A stretch of DNA of 64,000 nt, from NCBI GenBank assembly GCA_013397935.1, contig VZRN01001305.1, forward strand, positions 2,331,976 through 2,395,975. Direction: 5' to 3'. The notes below the pieces were generated by a model. The model saw only the letters and a program-made list of their open reading frames with translations. It had not been told where the DNA came from and did not search any database. Source of the stretch: Dasyornis broadbenti (lineage: Eukaryota > Chordata > Aves > Passeriformes > Dasyornithidae). A program made the position numbers and the translations under genes. Shown here piece after piece: positions 43,101 through 55,100 of this stretch (position 1 is its first letter; each line of letters opens with the position of its first letter).

Positions 43101-46100
43101 GCCTCTCCCTTTCAATTTGCCTCTGGTACAAACATTTGCTGCATAACTCAGCTCTCTGCTCTGATTCATTAGCAGTGATATTTACAGTATAAATGGAGTG
43201 CTTGCACTGCTGGGAGATGGTCCTGGATTTGTGTGTTTGGAAGTTCTGCTCCTGACAGTGTTTTCTTCTCAGATGCGTTATCTTCTTTTTAGGGTTAACT
43301 TAGAGTCATCCTACCAGTGCTGTAATATAGTGGGCCTGACAATTATGCGTTATTGTCTGCCTTAGAGAAATGCAAACCCATTTCCTTTTCTGAAGATAGC
43401 TTCCCAAAGAAAATTTCACCTAGAAAACAGATCAACATCAAATACATCCCAGCAGCATTTTCCCTGTACATTAGAAACTTCAATTTTAAGGTGACAGCAG
43501 TTCCCATGTTAGATCTATGCCAGGGCAAGAAAAACAAAGCCTGGAAAAATATGACGTAGCTGTTTTTTTTAAATAGGGGTGTTGGGGGGGTCTTAAATTA
43601 CTTTAAACTAAAATTGCATTTAATAAGGGCTAGCAAATCCTTATTTAGGACCATGGAAGTGGTAGTGTTCTTTCAAGAAGTGCTGAGAAGGGAAGTCTTA
43701 AGTTTTACCTGATCAGAAAATGACCCCCAAAGTTGTAATCTTACTGCCTTGTTAAAACACCACTAGCAGCCATGGGGGTTTTTCCTGCTCTCACAATCTG
43801 ATAAAGACAATAAGATCTGTAAAAAAAAGAAAGGAGTTTGCAGGGGTTGGAGTCCCCAAGAAAGCTACACTGGGGACAGGGTTTGGGTTGCCACTAAACA
43901 CCTTTGCAGGGGCTACATCGCCCTCTTGTGTGAAACCTCAGTCATTTTGGTATGAAGTTCTGTTGAACTGGGAATGCAGATACTGGCTTCCTTCTTGCAG
44001 TGCTTTTATAAAACTGGAGCCCGTGAAATGCCATGCATGTACTAAATCTCTCTACTCCCGTGCCACTGCCTGTCCCATTCTTCCTGTCTTGGATAGGTAT
44101 GAAAATAGGGTGCTAGATACCTTCAAAAGTTTCTTCAGAGTTTTGCTTTTCAACATCAAATTGTTGAAATTCTTTAAAGTCAGTTGCATGAATACCTTCA
44201 AAAACTTGAACCTGCAGGTACCCTACTCAGATATTTCAGTACTGTAAGAGAAACAGAGGACAGGGGTTCCACATCAGCCTCAAAATTAGCATGAAATTTA
44301 GCTGTAAGTAAGACACTGATAGAGTGACTGGTCTGCCATTCTGATTCTGGCTTTTTTTGTTTTTTTAATTTAACTTAGAATCAAGATGCACTGACTGCGC
44401 AGTTTGTGCAAGTAATTTGGCAGTGCAGACTTCCAGATAGCTTTCATAAATTATACTTGGCTTTGTCAGTGATGTTGCCCGATTAGATTTATGAGTGCTT
44501 TACAAGCTGGCACAATCAATGCCATCTATTATTTTCTTTCTCATTCTAGTCAATAAAAAGGCAAAACAAGTATTTTCTGTCCATCCATTTTGGCATGAAG
44601 CTTATGTATCAGACCATGTCCAAGAAGCATTATGTTCTTGGCCTCAAAATTGTATTTCAGTATCCAATCAGCAAAGAACATACACAGAAAACAAGGAAAT
44701 AAGCTTTCATATTACACACAAAGGCTCTGTTGAATACAGTTTTTTGGCATCAGAAAATTTATATGAGTTCTCATGCTGATGCTGTATAAATATTTAATAA
44801 TCATGTGTAATAATAGTTTTGTAAGTGAGTAGATACTGATGGAGTTCTGAGATTTGGAGATTGGTTGCTGGACTACTGTACAAAGTAACGGTATTAATTA
44901 AAAAAATTCTTTACATTGCTGTGTCATATATATGAGGAAGCAGTCCTATTATCTTTGTTATCGTATGGTATGGGAGTTGGATTTATATAACACTTGAAGC
45001 AATGTGCTTGATGTTTTCTTCACTTTTCTTTCTTACAGAGAGAACCTATGAATGCCAGTCTGTTGCAGATTCACCTTGAATGCAGTTTACCTAATGACAC
45101 ATATCAGCTAATTAAGGTATGTTTTATCACTATTTAATATCTATTTAAGTCTTTAAGCCAAGCTTGGAGGGACACTTTCCAGAGCTCTAGAAATTTTAGC
45201 AACAATGCAGTTTTCAGTGTCTCAGTTTCAAGGGGAATTGTGCTTTTATAAAACTGTATCTGTGATATAAATTAAATGCCACACATATCACACTAAAATC
45301 TTTAGGCAAGAAGGAGATGAAAAAGGATATACTCACCACCCCATAAACTTCCCAAAAACTGAAACCAAAACCAGTCCAACAGGCTAAGCATTCTAATGAT
45401 AGGTGTTGTACTACTTACATGGGGCATAAAAATGATTAGATTTCTGTAATTTCTTTTGTCCAGAAACATTTCACAAGTGTTTGGTTCATAGTGAGAAGTT
45501 ATCAGTGAGCTGAGAGGCTGAAGCCTGGGCTGCCTGTCTGTGTTCTCAGGGAGGTGTGGGGACGGCCATGGTGCTGGGCAGAGCTGAGGAGGGGCAAGCG
45601 TTTTAGAGAAGCTCCTTCCAAAAGCGCTGAGCCTTCAGGACAGTAGGTTATCTCCATGTCCTGGGCAGTGCCCTCTGAGTCTCCTCTTCCTATCTCTCCT
45701 CGAGTGTCCTTACCCAGCGGGTGGGTGTTGGCTCACTGATCACTGTGTGGGGTGTGCTGTTGGGGCAGATACAGGCCCGCACTGTGGCTGGCGGTACCTC
45801 TTTCAGCAGGAGTGATGAGGCCCAGACTCCATAGCTGTGTTCCTGTATGGTGCACATGGCAGCAGTCCTGTGTTGCTTTGCTTCCACGTTTGGTTCTTGC
45901 AGTGCATTGAGGTGTTTGAGGTGCGCCTGCACGCTGGAGGTTGCATAGAGTGCGGCTGTCTGCCCTTTGATCAGAGCTTCCAAGGGTTTACCATGCCTGT
46001 GCTCCAGTCTCCATGGCAGCCTCCTCTACTGCTCCTGGCAGCCATTTCAAGTGCTGATGCTCTTCTTTGATGCTGTGTGAGTTGGGACCTGGCATCCCAT

Positions 46101-49100
46101 CCTCAGGCACTTCCCCACTCCTGCCATACTTCCCTGCAGTACTTGAGATTAGTTGGAAGTGTTTTGCTGCATTTCTGAGAGCACTTCACGTGCCAGTTTT
46201 CTCCTCCTCCTCCATCCTGGGCAAATTAACCCTCCTGGTAGGGTATTAGAGCTTGAGTTTAGCGACCCTTGTGGTTTGATGCAGGACCAATTGATGTTAT
46301 TCCCCGTTGATTGTCTAGTTCTGTTTTGCTTTGTTGGCTTTAATTTTTTTTGCAATATGGTGTCTGTGTCTTTGTAGTTGCTATTTCTTAGCAGTGTTCA
46401 CAGCAGCCACTACTTACAAACGGAAATAAGAACCTATTTGTATTTTTCTGAAGTATTCTAGCCAGACAACAGTGTTTTCTATTAAGAATTGTACATGTAT
46501 GTTTGTTTTTTTAAAATTACTTCAGTGAGAAATGGAGACAAAAACACAGGATTTGGAAAAATTTACTATAAACAGACCAGTGAACATGAACTGTCTTCCT
46601 ACCATTAAGACACATGCATCAGTCTGTTTATGGCACATTTTATTGAAGGCAGAGGATTTAACAAAGGAAACTGTTTTGCAGTCCCTGAGGTGAGACTGAC
46701 TAAGACAGTTTATAAATTTGCATTCTCTCAAGGTTCAGTGTCTTTTTCAGTTGTTTTTGTCTTTGTTTTTGCTGTGCTGTCTATACCTGCACTATGTTTG
46801 GTTTCTGCTGAGATTTTAGCAAAGGCCCTAATTACTTCTGTTTTGCCAGCACTTTGGTGCTGGAAACCTTGTTTCTTAGATAATACCTTTGATTAATTTC
46901 TCAAAATACCCTTACTGTAATGAATTTTTTCTGTTCTATTCCCCATCACACACACACACACCATATCCCTTTGTCTCACTCCAGAGTTGCTGTTTTATGT
47001 CCGATGACCCAATGCTGCTAGAAATGAGCTTAACAGTAAGAGTGGAAAATGCCCAGCAAGATTTTGTGGAGCACAGACAATACTTACTGGAGAATCTTTT
47101 TGTAGTTTATGTAGCAATGGAAAGAACAAAGACCTCAGGTAAGTCCTAAATCTGCCTGTTATGTATAAAACAACTTGATTATATACAAAGTTTGCAGTTT
47201 GATATCTTAAATTGAATCGAATTCAGTGACAGCTTAATTTCACAAGTAAGTGAAACCAAGTAAATTCAGTTAAACACAGCTTGCAGAAAATTTCTGTGGG
47301 GCAGAGTTATCATAAGCGGAGTTGTCTTCATAAAGGTAACAGTTGTAATGTTATAAACCAGATCTCTTTCATTCTTTAGTCCCCCTATGCTTATGCATCT
47401 GCTTAAATAGTATGGAAAGATGACATGGTCCTTTGAATCCTACAACTCCATTTCTGGTTTCCCATTAATTAAATTGACCATAATGGGATTGTGAAGGCAG
47501 AACGGTTTATACAGTACTGGGGATAGTGGCTTCTGTGGAAAGTAGAGGAATGAGGTAAGACCGATGTGCACATATTTGTTCTTGTAAGCTAGAATTACAC
47601 AGGCAAAACAATCAACTCCTTGCAGTTTCTTTATGCTGCAAATCCTCTAAATCTAGGGGATTTTAAATAATTTATAGAGCCTTGCAGTCTATTAGAATGG
47701 CTTTTTAAAACACATTTCTACCAGTTTCCCTTTCTGATTGGAGAAGAAACTGCTTAAGAATCCAGATTAAAATAATATTTTATAACATATTGAAAAAGAA
47801 CATGATCTGTCTTTTGAGAAATGGATTTCAAAATCTAGTCACAAAACAATAGATACAATATATACAAAACTATATCTACAGTATGTACTGTTTCCCCTGT
47901 GCCTGTTCTATGATTTCGTATTTCACAGGGCTGAAACTGAAATACCCACTGTAAACGTAGTTTCCCTGCCAGTGAGGTGCCAAGGCTTTATGTTGAATTA
48001 TGCATGTACATTTATTCTGATGATGGTAGAAAATTGTTCCCATCTGTTCCGTCAGGGGTGCTCACTCTTAACACTTTAGATGGTTAATACTAGAAGTGTG
48101 CTTTTAGGGCTGTTTTCTGTTAAATATAGTGCTATTATAAGTACTCTTTGTGCTAGAGGTTGGTCCTATGAGCCTTTTGAACTAGCTGTTGGTGAGAAGT
48201 TAGCACCTAGAGTGGGACAGCAGGTGAACAAGGTCTGCACAGGGCAACTAAGCAGCTGGAAAGGCTGAAGAGGAGTATGCGTTAAACACCTGTGGGGTAT
48301 GTGGATCTCATAATCAATACCTTGAGCCCTCTTTTGGAAGCTGGCACTTGCAGTCTTGCTTTCAAGCAGCTGATCAAAGCACACACATTATTAGAAATTG
48401 TGGCTGGCCAGGTGGGAGAATATCCTTTCTTGTCAGCCGGTGTGTATGGATTTAATTCAAGCATAAGCAAGGGTGAAACTCAAGTTACCTTCCGTGTGGA
48501 AGTTACTGTAGTATGATCATCATCTGTTATTCTGTCCTGCTGCTCTTCTTCTGGTCCTCTGCATCTCCCTGGTGTCCTGTGGACGGGAGCATAGCTTTGC
48601 CAGTGACAAAGGGTGGTTACCCAACACAGCTGTACCACCTTACCAGCAGGTGAAAGCTGTGTTACTCATGTCTCCTGTTGTTTTAGGCAATAGTTTGATA
48701 CTTACTGGGTGGTAGGACCATTCCTAATTTGAGCCCAAAGCACTGAATCCAGCTTCTCGTTATCTCCTGGAAATGCTTGCATTTTAAAGCAGGCGAGTCA
48801 GGATCTTGTTCAACTGTGTGTGATACACGACAGTTTTTACTGGACTCTCTACTGCTATTGGTAGACTGAAAGTTACTTCATCAGCTATTCTTCTTCCTTT
48901 GAGCTGTTAACTCTTGTCTCCCTGCCCCTAGGAAAGGGGGGAGTTGTGCTCTGTCTAGGATTTGGGGGATAATGAAGATTCCCTGTTGAAGCTTACCTTC
49001 ACGTTTGTGGCGAAAAATCTTGTTGAGTGAATTTTTACTCCCCTCTCAAATGTTTGCCCGCTCAAGATGTGAATAGTTCTTACTTTTTACAAGGGTATCT

Positions 49101-52100
49101 GTCACACAAAGATTTTAAATTTTAAATTGTGTTTGCTTTTCATATGTGTGTCTGACAAAACAAGAGTGTTTCCGTCCTTGGTGAACTTACCTTGGTATTC
49201 ATTCTTTTGGACAGGTCATTCATCAGTAGATATGTATATCATGCATTCTGGAAACAGCCTTGTGCATATACAGGTAATTGTGGGCTTCAGTAAGTCATAA
49301 TTTAGGATGTTGAATTTGATTGGGAAATTAGCTTTCACTCATAGCAGATTGATCTTGCTGGTGGCAAACGTCACACTTAAAAATTTTTAAAGTGTGCCCA
49401 AATGTCTGAGAGATCTTTGAGATGACATGTGTTAGTTCAGTGATGGATTTTTTTTTTTTTTTTAAGACATCAGAGCAGTTAACTTGAATAAAAATTCCTG
49501 TGTTGATTTAGAAGATATGAGAAAATGGCAGATGGTGGCTTGCAAATTTGACAAGAAGATAGACTAATACAGGAGCTGCAACACTAATAATGGTAGTACT
49601 GCTACAAAAATAATTTGTCTTGTCTTCATGCAGGAAATACGGCAGTTGTCACAAAAAGACACATCACCTGTGGAGTTTGAGCCAGTACTGCTATCTTCAT
49701 CATCTACTAACTTCACAAAAGTTGCTTCTATTCCCTGTAAAGGTAACATATACTTAGAGATAATATGATTAAACAGGATTTTATTGCTGAAAAAAGGGTA
49801 TCTTTTTTCAGCAAAGACTGTGAAAGATTTCAAAATCAACTTGTTTGGACTTTATCAAGAAAGGATGAATTCTTTTTGCTAATTGTTTCCACCATTTTTG
49901 TGTGTATGTGGGTCCTCTTATGCTACTCAAAGGCTCTAAGCTGTACATACTTGAAAAAGGGGAAAAACCCATTTGCTAAAATGTTAGCTGATTTTACAAT
50001 AAGCATAATTATTTAACATGCTTTTTAAACATCCTTTTATAGTTAATGGGTTTATTCTGTTTCAAATATGTTTTCTAAAAGGCTATTGTGCTTGGGTGGT
50101 CATTTTCTATGACATTTCTTGGCAGGACCATTGAAGAGGTTTGCCTGAGACCAGACATGTTTGTAGACGAACAGAGATTGACATTTAAGCATTCCTGACT
50201 CCATCTTGTTTCCTATTCTGACCACTAGACTGCAGTGTACAGACTTAAAAATTTTATGAAACAGGATGCTTTTATAATGACATTGAGACATGTTTTTTCT
50301 AGGAAAAATTTGTGTGAATAAGAAGAAAGAAGGGACTATTATGTTAAGTGATTCTTTTTTTCAGAGCAGTTTTTCATTTATTAAAAGGAGGCAGTGTGCT
50401 CTGATTAATAAGAACACTGTGCCAATGACATGCGGTTAAAATTGGTCAGGTTGCTCTTTGCAGCCTTATTGTGTGTGTATTTTGGAGATGTTTAGCATTC
50501 ATAAATACTTAAGGCAGGGTTTGAAACCTCAGAAAATCAGGTCTTAAACAATTAGATGCTTTACTCACCTTTGTGAGGATTGCACCAGCAAACGTTCCCC
50601 TTTTTAGTGTTCTTGCACATCTTCACATGAAAATCACTGTGGACATGCATCTGGCTAATGTGTTCTATATGCCTGCTCTTTCCCAGCTGCATCCTGTGAC
50701 AGTGAAAGTCCTTATTCTGACAACAACAAGAACAGTCTTTTGAAAGGCACTACAACACTCAAAGCCTGTCTTTTCTGTCCTGTGATGGAAGGGTAGGTTG
50801 ACAGCGGATTTTTGTTTGTTTGTTAATGTTCACTGATACTATAATGAAAATACTGTACCTTACTTTTAAGAGATGAACTTAACTTCCTTTGTCACTCTGT
50901 GATTCCATGGTCAGTGAGGAGGCTTCATCCTGTTGTTGCTGTGTCATTTGCCAAAACAGACCTGTCACATTTCAAGCAATAGTTCTGTATTTTATCCCAA
51001 GAGGAATTTCAGGAGCCAGTAAAAAGATACACCTTAGCAACTCATACCATATAAATGTTGCTTAGTCTATGATAAAATTTCCAGCATCATTGTTAATGCA
51101 ATGCAGAAGCTGGATAGTTTTAGAAAAAATATGAAGTCTTTTCTTTCTTCTCTCATCTTTTGCTAATTTCATCCAGCCTACCGTGTCACAAAGCAGTGGG
51201 CAATGTTGTACTATAGCGTAACAAGAGGGTAGGTTTTTTGCCTACCTCTTTTATTTGGTTCTTGTGAATTTTTAATCTCATATGTAATTGTTCCTAAAGA
51301 AATAATTGTGTTCTTCTCCATAAAAACTTAAAAGAACCTCCTTATGCAAGAATGCTATGGTATCTTCTCTTGTATGGACCACTTGTTGTGTACTCAAGGA
51401 CAATAGCAGGTGTATTTATATTTTTTCTGTATTTACTTTACAGGTATTTTGATGTAGATCCTTCTGCAGCATTGTTTCATATAGAACCACATCATAATAC
51501 TTCAGGATATTGGTCCATATGGTTTACAAATAACTTTTACTTCAGCATTGAATTGAATGAAGTCTTCATAGCCAGAGAAACAAAGAACATAGTAAAAGTA
51601 AGCTTTATTTCTTCTTCATACAATGTTTTGTCTTTCATTTAAAGATATGGACATTTGACAGACCAGATAGGTTCTTTGAAGAACTCAGTGTTCTCAGAGC
51701 TGTTTGGAATCAGTTAAAAATAAAGGTATATGTACATCTGTAACTACTAGGTTACTGTCTCAAGAGGCATTATTCACTGTCCAGCTTAGTTTTGTATTGT
51801 TTTATTAATAACTGCTTTTTCATTTGAGTTGCAGCTACAGATGCATCAAATTATAGACCGTTGCTCTGTTCTCAGAATTGTTGCATGTGTGTTTGTGCTC
51901 TCTAGGATTCAGCATTTCTTCAGAGTGGAAGTCTTCAGTGCATAGATGAGATTTGAAGCCTGTAATTTACCCACACAACTGCTTGATTCAAATCAGGCAA
52001 ATCTGGCTTATGAATAAGCACATGATGTAGGCATCTAAATGGCTCTTTTTATATTTTGATATTGAGATTTGCATATGTGCAGTGTATGGATCAGTTATGA

Positions 52101-55100
52101 GCACATATGACCATGTAGTAACAGCAAAAACACAAACGAAGAGAAAGTTTACATTCTTCAAGGTACCACCTGCACCAGCAAATGCTGTACCAATTTTAAT
52201 TCAGCTGTTGTTCGATTCTTTTTAGATTGTGAACTTTGCTGAAGCTCTGACTCTACCTCCAGGCTGCTGGAATGTATTTTCTTTGAAGCTCAGTGTGAAA
52301 GACACTGTAACGAATGTGCTCTCTAGTATTTGTTTGTCCACAAATGTGGGAGTGATGTTTGAAATACCTCTGCAGATATATTCAACTGTGTCCAAGGTAT
52401 TGTATTCAATTATGTGTGTTGAATTAGTATTAGGCACTACAAACCCAACTGCAGCAGTGTCTTTGTCGGCCAGAAATCTATTCGTTAGTCCTTGAAGAAA
52501 AGCTCAGTACTAGACCACTCTGGTCACCCGTTTTGTAGCTTGAGGAATTAAGTCCCCAGTGTTGAACAGCAATAGAATCATAGTTCTCTCAGCACTTAAT
52601 TCTCTTAATTATTAATTCTAGGCCTTAATTCTTATATTTGACTCTATGAAATTATGCACTGAGAAACTGAAATGTGTTCTGTTTTGTCATATTTTTCTTT
52701 TGTTTTTCCAGCAGGGAGATCTTAATTTTGAAGCAATTGCCCACTGTGATATTCAGTGCTACTTGGGAAAGTCTGATTCAGGTAGGCTCATCTTATCCTT
52801 TTTCTGACATCCGATAGTAGTTTTATTCTAGAAAATTCATTTTGTATAGCAGGACTTGTAATGAGAATATTGAGATTGTTCATGCAAGTACTTAGTTTTA
52901 TGTTTTTTTAAAAACATCTACTTTTCTGGGAGTATATTAATGGGTGAGGGTACTGAGTACATGGTACAGTATTTCAGACATCTAATTCCATAGCACGTGC
53001 TAAGCTATCGTTCTGTCTTGAAACATTTTTTGAATTTTGGATTTTAGTATTTAAGACTCTCCTATGAGCTCTCATTGGTGAAGTTTTCGCCCTTTTCTTT
53101 CTTCATACACATTTTCTCAAGAGATGTTGAGGTAGGATGGTAAAACTGTCCATTAAATCAAAGTTATTAGAAAATGTGCGTAACCTGGGCCCAGATCCTG
53201 GTAATTCTTTGATAAAAAACAACAACAAAAAATATTGACCAATATCCACCTGTATCCAGAGTTAAATTTGAAGGCCTTCTCTTTACCTTTAATCACAGCA
53301 ATAATTCCATTGGTTTCTGCAAACGATGGTTTATCAGGCTTATAAAACAGCATCCCTAACACTGTATCATGTGAAGGAGAAAGAAGGGGTCTCTTTTTCT
53401 GGAACTGAGGAATGTATCTCCAGATAATGTAATGCTGGGAGTTGTTTTAGGTATTACTTGGCATGATACTGCCTAAAGAATGTTGAATCTGTTGTAAGCT
53501 GATTCAGAACAGTGGTTTTTATTCTCTGTGCAGTAGGGAGTTTCAGAAGGCAGCTGGTACCATAGGCTTTAAATGTTTGAGTGCTCTCCTGAAAGTGTGT
53601 TTAAGATGATGTTTCCTAAAATATATTTTGGTGTGAGGGTATGAGAAACCAATAATAGTCAGTCAAATGTGAAAAGGAGAATTGAGGTGACATACAGAAA
53701 CATGTGACTTGAACAATTACTGGTACACATGCATGCTTAGGTACATATCTTAGAAACAAGTGTTTGCTTTTTTGTTGGTTTTTAAAAAAATCTGTATAAA
53801 GGAATATGGATGATACAACCAAATCCTTGCTGCTTACTTTATTTTCATTCTAATAATACACATAACGAGATCTTTACAGACAGGTATTCTGCCTTCTGCT
53901 CTAGGATACTGGTATTGTTAAACAGAAATGTGATTCATGAGCCTGAAAATACTGACTTAAAGAAATTGCAGTTGGATTATTCCAATAATCACCAATCTCA
54001 ATTCATTACTTTAAGTATTATAAAATAAAGTACACGCACTTTCAAAATAAGTAATTTTTGTTTTCTTTGAAAAGAAGTTTGCTTTTCTGACTATTTCCTA
54101 TTTTGTGAAAATGCTTGAATCAAAATGAGTCTTACTTTCTAAAAGGCATTAATCTTTAGACTGATGTAAAGCCTTGCAATTTATCTTAAGAAGAATTTGA
54201 GAAAAATTGTCAGCATCTAGAAAAGAAGCTAAAATGAAAAGACTATTTTTGCCAGACTCTGGGATTTGTTCTGCTCCCTTGCTGTTGCTGTGCTACTATA
54301 TTTTTGTATCACTGTGTAGTATATTATCTTGATACTTTACTGCCATCAGTGGAGAGTACTGTGTAGAGTACTGATAGCATGGTTACTTTTCAATGGCATC
54401 TATTAGAAACAGCAGCAGTGTAAAGGGCTTACCTAGGGCATAACAAAGCCTGTGCAATACCCATACTCTTGTTTGCATGTACAGTTACTTTGGTCTTGCA
54501 GATGTAATTCTTTAAGCAAATCTGATATGGCAAATTATGTATATATCCTTGAATATTCTTACTTTGAAGGGGAAAAGGGGATTGCCTTTTTTATTTTTGG
54601 GTCTAGCCCTTTGCAGATACTGATAACTCATGTTCAGAGGTAGATTGATGGAAGGAGCCAATATTATCTCTGTAAAATCTGAAAAATCTATTATCGTTTT
54701 AGCAAATCTGCTTTGGCAGAAGAGTCTCTCTCTGGACCATTCTGCCTGGGATGTGGATTCTGAGCTTGCAAGTGACCTTTATGAAAGATGGCAAAAAATA
54801 AGACATGGGGAAGCATGCAGGTCTGTACAGAATCTCTGTCCTGAAGTATTCTTAATTAGAACAAAACATTTTGGACCATTTTCTATACTTAAGTTAGTTC
54901 TCTTGAAGCACATGGAGTTTCAGAGCACCCCATACACCCCCAGCTTTCATTTCAAGATACTGCCAGCCATAAGTAACCTTTTCAGATGCATGAACTTAAG
55001 AATATAAATAATATTCTGACTATAGTTATCTCACCAGGGCTACCTGGCATGAAAGCAGCCAAAGCATGTTTTACCAGAGCATTTATGGAGTTACATGAAT

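Noticed and set aside
52565..52585. AATAGAATCATAG, like the reverse CR1 terminus
   Set aside because: Too short, and the neighbouring sequence does not continue as CR1.
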